This document shows positions 23,268-35,923 of a stretch of 64,000 nt of DNA, one piece after another (position 1 is the first letter of the stretch; every line of letters begins with the position of its first letter). A program made the position numbers and the translations under genes. Under the pieces are notes generated by a model. The model worked only from the letters and a program-made list of their open reading frames with translations. It was not told the DNA's origin and searched no databases. The stretch is from Metridium senile (lineage: Eukaryota; Cnidaria; Anthozoa; Actiniaria; Metridiidae), in contig OX459095.1 in the NCBI GenBank assembly GCA_949775045.1, positions 25,714,978 to 25,778,977 of the forward strand, written 5' to 3'.

Positions 23268-23480
23268 GTGATGATGATGGTGATGGTGATGATGATTGGA
23301 TGGTGATGATGATTAGATGGTGATGATGATGGTGATGATGATTGGATGGTGATGATGATTAGATAATGATGATGATGATGATTGGATGGTGATGATGATG
23401 GTGATGATGATGATGATGATGATGGTGATGATGGTGGTGATGATGATTAGATGATTATGATGATGATGATGATTGGATGG

Positions 23481-23521
<41 letters not shown>

Positions 23522-23619
23522 GGATGGTGATGATGATTAGATGATGATGATGATGATGATGGTGATGATGATTGGATGATTCGATGGTGATGATGATGAT
23601 GATGATGATGATTGGATGG

Positions 23620-23651
<32 letters not shown>

Positions 23652-23669
23652 GGATGGTGATGATTATAA

Positions 23670-23709
<40 letters not shown>

Positions 23710-23783
23710 GGATGGTGATGATTGGATGGTGATGATCACTAGATGATGATGATGATGATGATTGGATGTTGATGATGAGGATG

Positions 23784-23819
<36 letters not shown>

Positions 23820-23922
23820 GGATGGTGATGATGATGGTGATGATGATGATGATGATGATGATGATGGTGATGATGGTGGTGATGATGATTAGATGATTAT
23901 GATGATGATGATGATTGGATGG

Positions 23923-23960
<38 letters not shown>

Positions 23961-24049
23961 GGATGATTCGATGGTGATGATGATTGGATGGTGATGATGA
24001 TTAGATGATGATGATGATGATGATGATGATTGGATGGTGATGATCATTA

Positions 24050-24083
<34 letters not shown>

Positions 24084-24248
24084 GGATGGTGATGATGATT
24101 AGATGATGATGATGATGATTGGATGGTGATGATCATTAGATGATGATGATGATGATGATGATTGGATGGTGATGATGATGATGATGATTGGATGGTGATG
24201 ATGATGATAATGATGATGATGATGATGATTGGATGGTGATGATGATTA

Positions 24249-24279
<31 letters not shown>

Positions 24280-24285
24280 GGATGG

Positions 24286-24326
<41 letters not shown>

Positions 24327-24421
24327 GGATGGTGATGATGATTAGATAATGATGATGATGATTGGATGGTGATGATGATGATGATGATGGTGATGATGAT
24401 TGGATGATGATGTTGGTGATG
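22118..24421. repeat. GAT/ATG-type microsatellite block (unit 1)
   Basis: Imperfect GAT repeats, with a sub-block where GATCATGATGGTAATGATGA recurs (22620-23030). A short unique island at 22175-22265 (GTAGGCCAGGTATTCAATC) is also seen at 55490-55575. The block lies in the predicted intron of the minus-strand membrane-protein gene. Confidence 0.95.
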
Positions 24422-25015
24422 ATAACGAGCCAGAACCATTAAGCCGTTTCTACGGATTAACTCTCATCCAATTAAAAACATGTCAACACTTTGTCTTAAA
24501 AACCTTACTTACCCCCTCCCCTGAAAGACGTTGTTATCAGCGGCTACCAATTTATTTAGATTCAAACAAAAAGGAAAAAAAATTGGTTTTAAAAACTATA
24601 GTTAATAGCGTCATACAAATCGTTGATCGTTGATCTAATAAGACTTGTTGCTGATTTATCAGAAAAGCGCTTGAGTATATATATACGTTATATTCTGACA
24701 ATTTGGAATATTATAAAGTTGCTGATTTATCAGACAAGCACTGATTCCCAGCTTCAATTAATATCTCAAGAATAATGTTAATGCTGATTTATCAGACAAG
24801 CGCTGATTCCCAGCTTCAACAACGAATTAATATATCAATAATAAAGTTAATGCTGATTTATCAGACAAGCACTGATTCCCAGCTTCAATTAATATCTCAA
24901 GAATAACGTTAATCAGCTGATTATGAAGAACTGACTCTCAGCTTCAATTAGTTTCATATCAAGAATAAAGTTAATGCTGATTTATCAGACAAGCGCTGAT
25001 TCCCAGCTGTAATTG
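24422..25015. repeat. Dispersed repeat after the microsatellite, copy 3
   Basis: The same ATAACGAGCCAGAACC start and the same 62-64 bp tandem unit as at 1770 and 4684, with its own indels. It confirms that microsatellite plus repeat moved together as part of the segmental unit. Confidence 0.85.
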
Positions 25016-25329
25016 AAAAACTTACTTTAGCTTATATTATTCATATTAAACTGCGAATAACAATTCAAAGCATAAGACAATATTGACTATAAACATGATA
25101 GATATCATCCTACATGAGTTTGACCTTTCGGTTTTGTTTGCCGGTGTGTGTGTGGGGGGGGGGGGGGGGGGGGGCATCCTAAAACGCGGAACGACGGAAT
25201 GGCGGAATATTCTAAAACGCGGAACGGCGGAATGGCGGAATATTCTACAACGCGGAACGGCAGAATATTCTAAAACGCGGAACGGCGGAATATTCTAAAA
25301 AGCGGAATTTTGAAAAAAAAAAAAAAAAA

Positions 25330-25730
<401 letters not shown>

Positions 25731-26214
25731 CTACTATACCATAGCGAATTAGGAATTATATTTTCGTCGAAGTATTCAGAACAATATGAATGATGTCGAT
25801 TTGGTTTTCATCTGATGTATCTCTTGGTTGATACTATAATCATACCAATACATAAGACAACAATATATCGTTTCTTTTCGACTATATTTGTTTGTTGCAA
25901 AATTTTTAACCATTCTATTCTAAGACATAGAACACATTGTACATTGAACACTTTGAATATTTCTCCTGAGATATACATTCTTTTTGTCATTGTCATTAGT
26001 ATTATTATTTTTATTTAATGTTATTTTTATTTATTCTTTTTTCATTTTTGTTTGTCATTCTTATTCTTATAATTCTTTTTATCAATATTCTTTTTATTAA
26101 TTCTTTTATTAATTCTATATTTTTTTTATTTTCTTTGCTCTTTTTTTTTTTTAAATTCCGCGTTTTAGGATATTCCGGCGGAATATTCTAAAACGCGGAA
26201 CGAATAGCCTGCGT

Positions 26215-27207
26215 TACAGACCCTTGTAAGCGCTCGAAACGTCTCCCGCCAACAAGCGTCTGCGCGCCGAGAGCAAAAATTCCATACTGATGACGTTGGA
26301 ATGCAGTCACGCAATACACGAGTTAGCAGCAGTAACGCCGATAAACATGATAAACTATGCGATGCCGTTCGTGAAGTTTCTTCTATATTCTGGATTAATT
26401 CACTCACTGAAAGCCAGTTAAATGCTTTATTTAGCTTTTCTAATGGAAAAGATGCATTCGTTAGCCTTGCACAGACAATTCAATTATTTTTCAGGTTGTT
26501 CCTCCGAACTTCTCGAGCAATTTGTGGAAGGAAAATGCGATTATTATCGTCGTTTCTCCGCTGCCATCATGAAAGACCAAATGAATTATCTTCAGAGCAT
26601 ATATCGGAGACGAATACAAGCACATTAGTCTGTGATAAAAGCAAAACTATGACAACAGTGACTTATCGAACCGCCAGCGAAAGTTCACACGCCGTGTGAA
26701 TATCTTAATTTAATGCATCGGATGCATGAGTCCTTCTCAAATCTCGCCATTAGATTGTAATAATTCGCTTTGATGTCTAATTAATGTCACAAATGTGCTC
26801 CATGAAATCATTATTTTTGAATGAATATAACTGTAGAAGTGTTGTTTGAGTTTATTGAAGATTTAAGTCGGCAAAAGTTCACGGCGTTGAAATCCTTCTC
26901 AAATCTTGACATGAGATTTTGATAATTCGCTGCAATGTATCATTCTTGTCTTTAATATGTTCTATGAAACCATTATTTTGAATAAATATAACTGTAGAAG
27001 TGTTGTTTGAGTTAAGATTTCAGTCAAAGAAGCGAAACCACTCTTGATTTGCATATGAGGTGTCAATTAAACAAAGTTGTCCAATCAGAGCTTTTGACCC
27101 GATCTGGGTCAAAGAACGTCATCAGTATGGAATTTTTGCTCTCGGCGCGCAGACGCTTGTTGGCGGGAGACGTTTCGAGCGCTTACAAGGGTCTGTAACG
27201 CAGGCTA
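26215..27207. mobile_element. Mutator-like element carrying a RecQ fragment, 9 bp TSD
   Basis: TIRs of about 90 bp begin TAGCCTGCGTTACAGACCC. They are flanked by the perfect 9 bp repeat CGGAACGAA (26206-26214 and 27208-27216). The interior holds a RecQ-like helicase start (about 26301-26500) and two diverged direct repeats containing ATAACTGTAGAAGTGTTG (at about 26827 and 26987). It is nested in the 25157-27660 element. The ends match the family at 12602-13550. Confidence 0.85.
26301..26500 (+). pseudogene. RecQ-like helicase N-terminal fragment
   Basis: The plus strand reads LCDAVREVSSIFWINSLTES, then QLNALFSFSNGKDAFVSL. This matches the start of RecQ-like helicases just before the Walker A loop. 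The expected PTGFGKS is replaced by unrelated residues and the rest of the ATPase domain is absent. A second frame nearby (26560-26600) reads MKDQMNYL, like the motif that follows Walker A. An internally deleted relic is the best reading. The family call rests on motif resemblance. Confidence 0.5.
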
Positions 27208-27660
27208 CGGAACGAACGGCGTTCATCACACACGATGTACACTATACAATAATACTAATACTAATACTACTACTACTAATAATAATATTAAATTTCTAAC
27301 ATTCCCCCTATAGTTTTCCATTTCAACTTATTAAAAAACTTAAGAGTATAAAAACTAAGAAAAGTATGTTCTAAGCACGTCATAGGGATTTGAGATTCTC
27401 TGGCCATAGTGTAAATTTTGAATATTAATTTCTCTTTTTATTTATTCTTTTTTCATTCTTCTTTTTAATTCATTATTTTTTTTATACTTTTTTTTACATT
27501 TTATTTATTTTTTCGTTTATTTTATTTTCTATTTTTAAAATTCCGCGTTTTAGAATATTCCGCCGTTCCGTGTTTTAGAATATTCCGCCGTTCCGCGTTT
27601 TAGAATATTCCGCCGTTCCGCGTTTTAGAATATTCCGCCGTTCCGCGTTTTAGGGTCGCC

Positions 27661-28066
27661 CGGTGGGGGGCGAACTGTTACGAACTGGACAACTTTAATA
27701 CCATTGATAATTCAACGCTAAAGACTCCTATGTCTCCATTTATTTAGCTAGTAAAAAAGGTCAAGGAAGTTTGGGTTTACAAAGATTTGGTTCTAAGTGC
27801 TGAACAGTCTGGAGTTCTTTCAAGGCCGACATAAACCACTGAATCGAATTTGGCGCCATTTTTTGTCCAAGGCCAGGTGCATTTCCTCTGGCGGCAATAA
27901 ACTGAATATTCACTGTATTCGGATGTTTAGACCTTACCTTACCTTTGTTTGTGACATAAGACAACAACTCTTCGTTACATCTCAACACTGGATGATTAGC
28001 TTTCTAATTGGTAAATGTATCAGAAAAAGTGTCGTTTATAGCGCACTCTTCAAACCATGCTTGTAA
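27661..28066. other. Short unique intron segment with a possible exon fragment
   Basis: The minus-strand frame at 27761-27988 reads protein-like (NTVNIQFIAARGNAPGLG, then NSIQWFMSALKELQTVQ), but I recognise no domain and see no clear splice borders. It may be a scrap of a transposon protein. Confidence 0.25.
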
Positions 28067-28879
28067 GGGGTGGACCATTAGAAGTTGGGGGAGGGGGGGG
28101 GGGGGGGGGGTGGCAATTCCCAAAATAAAAAACGTGCACAGCCAATGCGCCCCCAAAAAAATCCTACACAGAGCCAAGCTCAAAAAAAAAAAAAAAACGT
28201 GCAGAACCTTGAGGGGTAGCGAATGGTAAAATTTTAAAATCCGAGCCTGAGATTCTAGAAATATATCAGCTCATATATTTTATTACTGTTCAGTATTTAA
28301 AAATTCTAGACTCCGAGACATCAAAAACACGAAAACCCGAGACTTTGAGACATCAAAAACACAAAAATCCGAAACTTTGAGGCATCAAAAACACGAAAAT
28401 CCGAGACTTTGAGGCATCAAAAACACGAAAATCCGAGACTTTGAGGCTTCAAAAACACGAAAATCCGAGACTTTGAGGCATCAAAACCACAAAAATCCGA
28501 AACTATGAGGCATCAAAAACACGAAAATGCGAGACTTTGAGACATTAAAAACACAAAAATTCGAGACTTACTTTGTATCACAAGTCGACCTCGGTGTGTT
28601 TTCCCGACAAAAAGTGAACAAATCGCCCGAAAGTTAGCTAATAAAAGTCGCGAAGTAACTGCGCGTAGTACCAGAACGGAAAATCGGACATTTCAAAAGT
28701 TTAACCAAAACACAAACAGTTGTTTTCGCTTTGAATTTCAGAGAACAACGTTCTGTAAAAAAAAAACGTGCAAGATCACTCTGATCTTGCACAACCTGTG
28801 CGGCGAAAAAAAATAACCTGCACAAAAATAATGCCACCCCCCCCCCCCCCCCCCTCCCCCACTTCTAATGGTCCACCCC
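28067..28879. mobile_element. PIF/Harbinger-like MITE with TAA target duplication
   Basis: The ends GGGGTGGACCATTAGAAGT and its inverse each continue into a long G or C run. It is flanked by TAA on both sides (28064-28066 and 28880-28882). The interior includes a tandem array of a unit of about 30 bp (28310-28570). It is non-coding. The TAA duplication and GGGG ends fit PIF/Harbinger. Confidence 0.8.
28310..28570. repeat. 30 bp minisatellite inside the Harbinger-like MITE
   Basis: About eight degenerate copies of a unit containing CATCAAAAACACGAAAATCC then GAGACTTTGAGG. Absent from the other duplicated units. Confidence 0.8.
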
Positions 28880-29027
28880 TAATCTCGCTAACTTGACCTA
28901 CGGGGAATGTTGCAAGCAGTTTCTCTTCCCTTCCCCATTAAGGATGTATTAGACACGAATATCATAGTAACTACCCCTCCCAATCTCTACATAAACGTCC
29001 TATTCCTGGCACCTCACAAATAGGATT

Positions 29028-29381
29028 AAGTTCACGAAACCGCAGGAATGCAGAACAACGTTCTGCATTCCAGGGCGTAACCAAGGGTTCTGGCTCGTTA
29101 TGCCACCACCACCATCATTATTATAATTAAAATAAATACAAACCCTAAGTTGGTACAACGTTTCGACATCGTCAGATGTCATTATCAAGTGATTTTATTA
29201 ATAAGATGTCAAGTAAATAAGTAGACCAATAATGATATGCTACATTGATTATGTACAATAAAGTAGAATAATTATGTGAAGAGTTTTGCTTTGATCGAGT
29301 CTGTCTGAATGTTCAGGTTGGGTGAACAAGATAAGCATTACTAAACAATTGATATATTTTGAAAGCATAGTAAATATGTAC
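29028..29381. repeat. Start of the large intron, shared with 5330-5692
   Basis: It matches 5330-5692 almost base for base, including CAGGAATGCAGAACAACG and the hammerhead-like motif (29152-29180, minus strand). It lies immediately downstream (minus strand) of the exon donor, so it is intron sequence. A third, truncated copy is at 57420-57590. Confidence 0.85.
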
Positions 29382-29870
29382 CTTTTTGGGCATCTGATTC
29401 CAGTGGCCTTTCATATCGTAACACCATTCACCAAAAGTAAAATCTAATATGATAATACCAACAACTAGTAAACCAATGATACTCCCACACACTGTCTGAA
29501 TAAGCAAAACATTTTTTAGGCATTCCTTGAGAGTTGTTTTCAACGGCGGCAAACTTTTCTTCCAGGCCTTAGGATCTGCTGCGTCGTTCTCTGGAGGATC
29601 GAATTCTTGGAAGATGTGATCATCTTGATCGAATTCGATGAAATCAACAAGTAGGTCTGATTGTGGTCGTTCGCCGATCAATGCTTCTTCTAGTTCAGCA
29701 GGTTCAGCTGCTCGGTTGTTATATGTTGTATATGTTTCAATTAAAGCTATCCCAGTGCAGTTTTCCACAAGAAAGCTTATAAAGACTACTATTTCGGTGA
29801 TCATTTTGGGAGCTGTCAGGGCTACCATGCAAGTCCAATTCCGAGAATTGTAACGCAATATTTGCTCTGT
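29382..29870 (-). CDS. Multi-pass membrane protein, internal exon (unit 1)
   Basis: 489 bp, 163 codons, open and in phase 0. The acceptor at the upstream edge is GATTGATACAG and the donor is CCAAAAAG before GTACAT. The protein segment has two membrane helices separated by an acidic region (SDLLVDFIEFDQDDHIFQEF). It pairs naturally with the terminal exon 20953-22080 on the same strand across a 7.3 kb intron filled with microsatellite and transposons. Upstream, right at the acceptor, copy-to-copy similarity is broken by a 2.15 kb insertion. The 5' exons are therefore either missing or far away, and whether this unit is expressed is uncertain. The protein family is not recognised. Confidence 0.65.
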
Positions 29871-30106
29871 CTGTATCAATCAAAGGATTTCATTGTTTAA
29901 GTAGAATTCCGATCATGCCTATTATAACTAGATAACGCCTTCGCGTTTCACACGATCGTGAGATTATTGTTGTTATTATTTTCATCGATCGTTTTAGTAG
30001 TTTATATACAGAATTATTTCGATAGACATACTTCATTTCTTTCGATGGAGTTATTTCAGAAGTTTGTGAGAAGCTAGGAGGAGTAGTGCTTTAGAGAGAG
30101 CAGAAA

Positions 30107-30295
30107 TTGGCGGCTGAGTTGTTGCTGGAACGAAGAGATATCCTGCTGTGGCCGTATTCACTATTGCCCAATGGTTTTGGCAAAAGTCTCATTTTCCGTG
30201 TGTTTGAAGAAGCCATGGAAATATTACTTCAACGTAATGTGTCCGTATTGGAATTGTTTGTCCCCTTGTTGGGATTGAGCAAGACCAGTTACTAG
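30107..30295 (+). pseudogene. RecQ-like helicase Walker A fragment
   Basis: The plus strand reads PYSLLPNGFGKSLIFRVFEE. This resembles the RecQ-family Walker A region (usually LPTGFGKSLIFQ) with Thr changed to Asn. The surrounding residues are not helicase-like and the frame ends at 30295. It is a relic carried in the 2.15 kb insertion, and the third helicase piece in the window. Confidence 0.5.
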
Positions 30296-31950
30296 AAGTA
30301 AAGTCAGTGGGGATATTTAAAGTTGTTGCTCGCTGATTTCAATTGAAACGGCCGTGGATTATACTCCTGCCCAAAGCTGATCTTTGCCAGTGCAGAAGAA
30401 CTACAAACTCATTTATTTAGAGAAACGTTTAAGAGTTAATAGAACTCTAATTTAAACAAGAGTTTAGAGATCGTTTATAGAGCTGATTATGGTAGATGAA
30501 TCTCACACCATCGATCGAAACCATTGAATTATTGTACACAATTGAACCATATTTTCAGATTTCCGGCCTCTATTTGTGTGTTCATAACAATTTCAAACTG
30601 TACCTGGCAATTCTTACATGAGAAAGCAGTGGCCAGAAACACAGTGTTCGTTCGTATTTCACGATTTTAGCATCTAGAGTAATATTTTTTTTGTGGTGCC
30701 AATCTCAAAAGTTAATAAATATTATAAGTGGTTTGTGAAAGCAAATCACTATTGAAAATGATACCAGATCACGTCGAAATTTATTAGTTAATTGCATATT
30801 GTTTAGTTGCATTTCTCAATTGACAGCTCTTAAATTCACCACGTATAATAGTCATTATCCAGCCTCTAAAAAAAATTGTAATAAAAATTACTACCACTTC
30901 AAAATCCCTCACTAGTGGAGTTGTAACTAGAGTAGCTGAATGAAATAAATTGACCCAATAACAACAAAACTCTTGAATTTGCATTGAGTTGAGTGATTGA
31001 AACCACATTTATTAACATGGCAATGTATTCTAGATGTCATGGGTACTTTCTTTGCAATATACTTGCGGATGACCTTTCTTAAATTCCTGCTTTTCTTCAT
31101 TTAATATACGTGTAAGTTGTTTGATTCTGCTTGGTTCTCTCTATCACGTTGAAGTACAGCACGAGGTTTGTTTATTACACATTCCACGACATATTCAGAA
31201 GCAAGAAACTTTGCAAATCGAGACCTCAGACATTGTTTGGACATATAATCTTTATTAATTGTATTTACATCAACAGACAATTGTACAGCTTTTTCAAACA
31301 AATTACAATCGTTTTCTAACGACATTAACAAAATGTTCATGGACTGTTGTATTCTTACATATACGAGCGACACGAGCAAGATAAGACTTAATTAAGCGAT
31401 TAAAATGCTAAATAAAATCGCCTTTTTATTTAACATTATTACGAAAACATCTTCATTCAATAGGCTTAATGAGCTTACAATAAGTAAAAAAACAAGTAAA
31501 TAACATAAAAAAGTTTGTTATTTTGGTGTCTTCAGGACTTACATTAAATACCGTAGGTTGTTGTTTTCCAATATGGCAGACGTGTTCAAACTCACGTCTT
31601 GTCTCAGTTCGACCTTGATCTCTTCGGACGATACCTTGCTGCTTTCCATATCTTGTGAGGAATTCACTTCAGTATAGTTCGTTTTGTCACTGTCATTTGT
31701 ATTGTCATTTGTGACATTTTTGCTATGATCATCAACGATCTGGTGTGAACTAGTGAGAACTATGAGATCATGGTTGACAAAAGCACCATTTGGGATCCCT
31801 GTGGTCGAGTTCGTAAAGCATCATGGGGGACTATACGCGACGTTGCCAGATAGATACATAGATAGATTGAAGAAAAGGTAGAACTAAAGTCGGGCCGCCT
31901 ATGGCTAGCCCGACTAATTAGGGGGCGTATTAGGAAAACCAGGGTCATCA
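30296..31950. other. Insertion interior, no gene recognised
   Basis: AT-rich with scattered short ORFs. The minus frame at 31101-31379 has a mixed, protein-like composition (QSMNILLMSLENDCNLFEKA) but no domain I can name. No tandem repeat was noticed. Confidence 0.4.
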
Positions 31951-32328
31951 TTGCAGGCTCTCCCTTCCTTTCCCCTCCCCCTCCCCTTCTCCTCTCCCCA
32001 ATCCCCTAAGAGCCGCTACGCAGGCTATCTGTATCAAATAATCCCGTCAGGGGAGGGCTAGAGTAGGTTAGTAAGGTTCTTTCTCCGTGTACTCGATCAC
32101 AGAATACGTCATCACCGTTCTGTTACTGCATAGTCCAGTCAATCTACGAAAATATTGACCTCAACCTGCCACTAATTGCAACAGAAGGTTTCTCAACGGT
32201 TTTCGACTAAGAATTATATGCCTTACAACATATAAAAAGTCCCTAAAAGTCCCAAGAGGGGAAGACAGCAAAAACGAGATTTTTTTGTGACTACTTTGAT
32301 GCCTGCATAGCTGGCCCTGGGGGATTGG

Positions 32329-33626
32329 TACGGTGGCCCATGAGGGTCATGCCTTCTGTAGAAATATATAGCTCTTCTTCGTTGAAAAAGAACGTTTCCT
32401 TACAAATAAAGACACTTTCCCTACAAAAGTAAATCTCTTCTTTGAAAATATGAACGCCTTCTGTAGAAATATGAACGCTTTCCGTAGAAAAACGCTTTCC
32501 GTAGAAATATGAACCGCTTTCCGTAGAAATATGAACGCTTTCTGTAGAAATATGAACGCTTTCCGTAGAAATATGAACGCCTTCCGTAGAAATATGAACG
32601 CTTTCCGTAGAAATATAAACGCTTTCCGTAGAAATACGAACGCTTTCCGTAAAAATATAAACGCTTTCCGTAGAAATATGAACGCTTTCCGTAGAAATAT
32701 GAACGCCTGCCGTAGAAATATGAACGCTTTCCGTAGAAATATAAACGCTTTCCGTAGAAATACGAACGCTTTCCGTAGAAATATAAACGCTTTCCGTAGA
32801 AATATGAACGCTTTCCGTAGAAATTTCAAAATCTTGCGCGCGCATGTGACCGGAAGAGAATGGGCACTAGCTCAATCAAAGATGGCGGACGACGAGGAAG
32901 CTGATGTTATAGCTCATTACTTCCATCTTGGGTATCAAAATGTAGTTATACTACAATTTATAAGGGAGTATCATGGCATTGCCATAAGTTTAAGTACATT
33001 GAAAAGGAGATTGAGAAAGTATGGTCTTAAAAGAAACAATTCAGACGATTGTACTCAACGTTTTATAATATACCTACCAATTTCCGGTGACTTTAGTCCA
33101 CAATTGTGGCAAAACTTGCTGTCTTGATGAAGTTGGCATCCACATGCAACACAAAACGCCATCTTGGATATTGCCTAGGGCCCAGTCGACTAGTGCCCAT
33201 TCTCTTTCGGTCACATGTTCGCGCATGCACTTGGGTTTTCTACGGAAAGCGTTTATATTTCTACGGAAAGCGTTCATATTTCTACGGAAGGCGTTCATAT
33301 TTCTACGGAAAGCGTTTATATTTCTACGGAAAGCGTTCGTATTTCTACGGAAAGCGTTTATATTTCTACGGAAGGCGTTCATATTTCTACGGAAAGCGTT
33401 CATATTTCTACGGAAAGCGTTCATATTTCTACGGAAAGCGGTTCATATTTCTACGGAAAGCGTTTTTCTACGGAAAGCGTTCATATTTCTACAGAAGGCG
33501 TTCATATTTTCAAAGAAGAGATTTACTTTTGTAGGGAAAGTGTCTTTATTTGTAAGGAAACGTTCTTTTTCAACGAAGAAGAGCTATTCATTTCTACAGA
33601 AGGCATGACCCTCATGGGCCACCGTA
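32329..33626. mobile_element. Fold-back element with 24 bp repeat arms
   Basis: The ends are TACGGTGGCCCATGAGGGTC and its inverse. Each arm, about 400-500 bp, is built mostly of a unit of about 24 bp reading GAACGCTTTCCGTAGAAATA on the left and its complement on the right, some 15-20 copies in all. The middle (about 32830-33235) is itself flanked by an inverted CGCGCATGTGACCGGAAGAG-like pair and encodes a fragment of a transposase-like protein. Long ORFs through the arms are repeat artefacts. Confidence 0.85.
32882..33127 (+). pseudogene. Helix-turn-helix fragment of an integrase-type transposase
   Basis: Starts MADDEEADVIAHYFHLGY, then reads ILQFIREYHGIAISLSTLKR followed by RLRKYGLKR. This resembles the N-terminal helix-turn-helix, with its LKRRL motif, of integrase-core proteins common in fish and cnidarian genomes. 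The catalytic DDE core is absent; the frame runs into unrelated sequence after about 70 residues. It is probably the residue of the autonomous ancestor of the fold-back element. The family call is by motif memory only. Confidence 0.5.
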
Positions 33627-33632
33627 TCTAGG

Positions 33633-35923
33633 CACAGGCAGTCCAACTATTATCTTTGAGGATTTTTTTTAACTGACAATAAAGTTATTTTTAACCGCGC
33701 GCCGAGCGAGATACATATTGAACGCGCGGGTGGGGTTCCTGTGGTGTATTTGTTTGAATGCGTGCGGATGGGATTCCTGTGGCTTTTTGCGCGCATGCAA
33801 GCAATCATTCGTCGCTTCAAAGTCGCGCGAGGTATCGAAGAGGGAGGAGAGGGAGGTATTTTGACAAGGTATGAAACTTGGTCACGTGACAAATTTAGTT
33901 TCGCGCGTAGTAAATCAGCCATGGGAGAACATTTTAATTTCTCTTCGAATATATAAACTTTACGTTGATCTTCAACTACGGTAAAAGTATGATCAACTCC
34001 GAAAATCAGCAAATGGGTTCAAATAATTTTTTTAAAAAGGCAGCATGGAGTCGAGGTTCTTTCCAGGTTGCTAGGGCAGAGTTTTCGGTAAACAGTCGGA
34101 TTTTACAATCGTGGAGCAATCGTGAAAATATCGATCGAGCCGCGGTACGCGGTGTTGTGAAATACCACATTCACCGAAAAAGTTGGCGATTACTTTCTTG
34201 CATTTAGCTAATGGATTGTTAAAATGACTTTAAATTGAAAATTAGAATACAGGAGAAGGTTTTTTATTGTGGAAATCATGGGCTGGCGAAGGGAGAGTCG
34301 AAAAGATCGTGATTTGCACTACATTCGCTGCTAGCTACAATGAGTTTAGCTTAACACTCAAAACACCTGATTCAAGTGAGCACTTGTACATGCTTTTGAA
34401 GGCACCGATGCTCTTCAATATTACGAAAACCTGGAGAAAGTTTTTCTAGTAGTTCTGGTGTTTGCAGGTAATGATTGGAGTTGAGGTTTTTATGTCAAAA
34501 CGACTGATATTGTCTTGTACAAACCAACTAACAGCCGAGCTAAACGGTGAATTTGTGATGGCCGCTTTGCGAAGTTTTCCACGCTTGAAAAAAGCTCAAC
34601 TTTATTTCGTGTTTAGTTAGTTAGCGGTTCCAACAATAGTAAATATGTTATGAAAGTGTGAAGCGTTTACAATTGTATTTTATAAGCTATTGCCGAAAAA
34701 CGTTAGCCTCGCGTTCGGAGAAATATTTGCATAACGACACAGATTAGTCAAAGGTGAATATGCAAATATTCCTCCGAACGCGAGGATGTGGAACGGCCGA
34801 GTTCAGTGTTGTTGCTCGTAATAGAATAAATTATCAGAAGCGATATGCGATGCTTAGATACAGAAAATTGTGATTTTTAAAGAAAGTTCACTTTTTGCCG
34901 TCTCTACCTACTTTCAGTTAAAAAAATATTACTCATTTAATTTCAAAGCTATGAAAATGAAATTTTGATATGTTTATTAAAAATAATTGAGCATTAATAT
35001 ATCGAAAGTTCAAGGCAATCCTATGTATACTATTTATTCTAAGGCTCAATACTTTATATGCTTCAGATTTCGGCCTCAATTTTGAACCATGTTCATATCT
35101 TTTTTTCTAACCCAGATTTTCCAACTAAATTCACAGGAACTATAGCTTTATAAGTGATTATAAGATTCTAAAATTTTGATAACGATCGGACTGTTGAATT
35201 TGGAAATAATCGGTAAAAACTAAAAATAACGTCGTTTGAAAATCCACTGTTTCTAAGAAACCACTAAGAAAATTTACAAATAATGTACATCGCTAAAAGG
35301 TAGAATAACCAAATTATATTATATCAAAATTTCAGTTAAATTGGCGCGATACTTTTGCGAAGCGAGCGAGTTAAAAAAATCAAGAAATCTGCTTTTCGAA
35401 AGTTTTGATCCACCTTAAGCACAACATTTACGGATCATAAATACACTTTGAAGGAAAATCTCTTCACATTGTAAAATACACTATAGTTATATTTCAAATA
35501 AACATGGAAAGAAATTTCACATACTGGCTGTTTGTTCTTGTTGGTTTTAAAAGTGTACTCAGTGTAAATCCCTATGAAAAAAAAACAACACTTTTTGTTT
35601 TGAAAGAAAAGTTTTAACAACATTTTTTTTTTTCGGCGAGTCAGTCTTTCGGCGCTCGTCGTTGAATTTCCGTGCCCTAGCAAGCTGGAACAGACCTTGT
35701 ATCAATATACTACTTTCTTCGATTTTTCTGTCGTACGTGCGATTCCGCGCGACCGAAAAATTGCTTGCAAAAAGCCACAGGAATCCCATCCGCAAGCTTT
35801 CAAACAAACACACCACAGGAACCCCACCCGCGCGCTCAATATGTATTTCGCTCGGCGCGCGGTTAAAAATAACTTTATTGTCATTAAAACAAATTATCAA
35901 AGAGAATAGTTGGGCTGCCTGTG
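33633..35923. mobile_element. TIR element CACAGGCAGTCCAACTA
   Basis: Long TIRs of roughly 170 bp begin CACAGGCAGTCCAACTA and include CGCGCGGGTGGGGTTCCTGT and GATGGGATTCCTGTGGCTTT. An 11 bp repeat, ATCTAGGCACA, spans both borders. The exact duplication is ambiguous, because the last bases overlap the TIR. The interior is non-coding with a palindrome near 34706-34785. A relative with the same end type lies at 50323-51498. Confidence 0.75.

Larger units (their letters stand above)
29880..32027. mobile_element. 2.15 kb insertion flanked by a 10 bp direct repeat
   Basis: TCTGTATCAA occurs at 29870-29879 and 32028-32037, while unit 0 has it once (6181-6190). The right end is a good Mutator-like end (inverse of TAGCCTGCGTAGCGGCTC) preceded by a C-rich tract like that at 13450-13530. 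The left end does not match, so the element may be chimeric or end-deleted. It contains a RecQ Walker A fragment and the motif CTAAAGTCGGGCCGCCTATG. Confidence 0.65.

Noticed and set aside
32291..33631. Several overlapping ORFs with RKAFIFL, NAFRRNM or ISTESVH repeats
   Set aside because: The 24 bp repeat is a multiple of three, so all frames stay open on both strands. No credible start context or domain outside the HTH core at 32882-33127.
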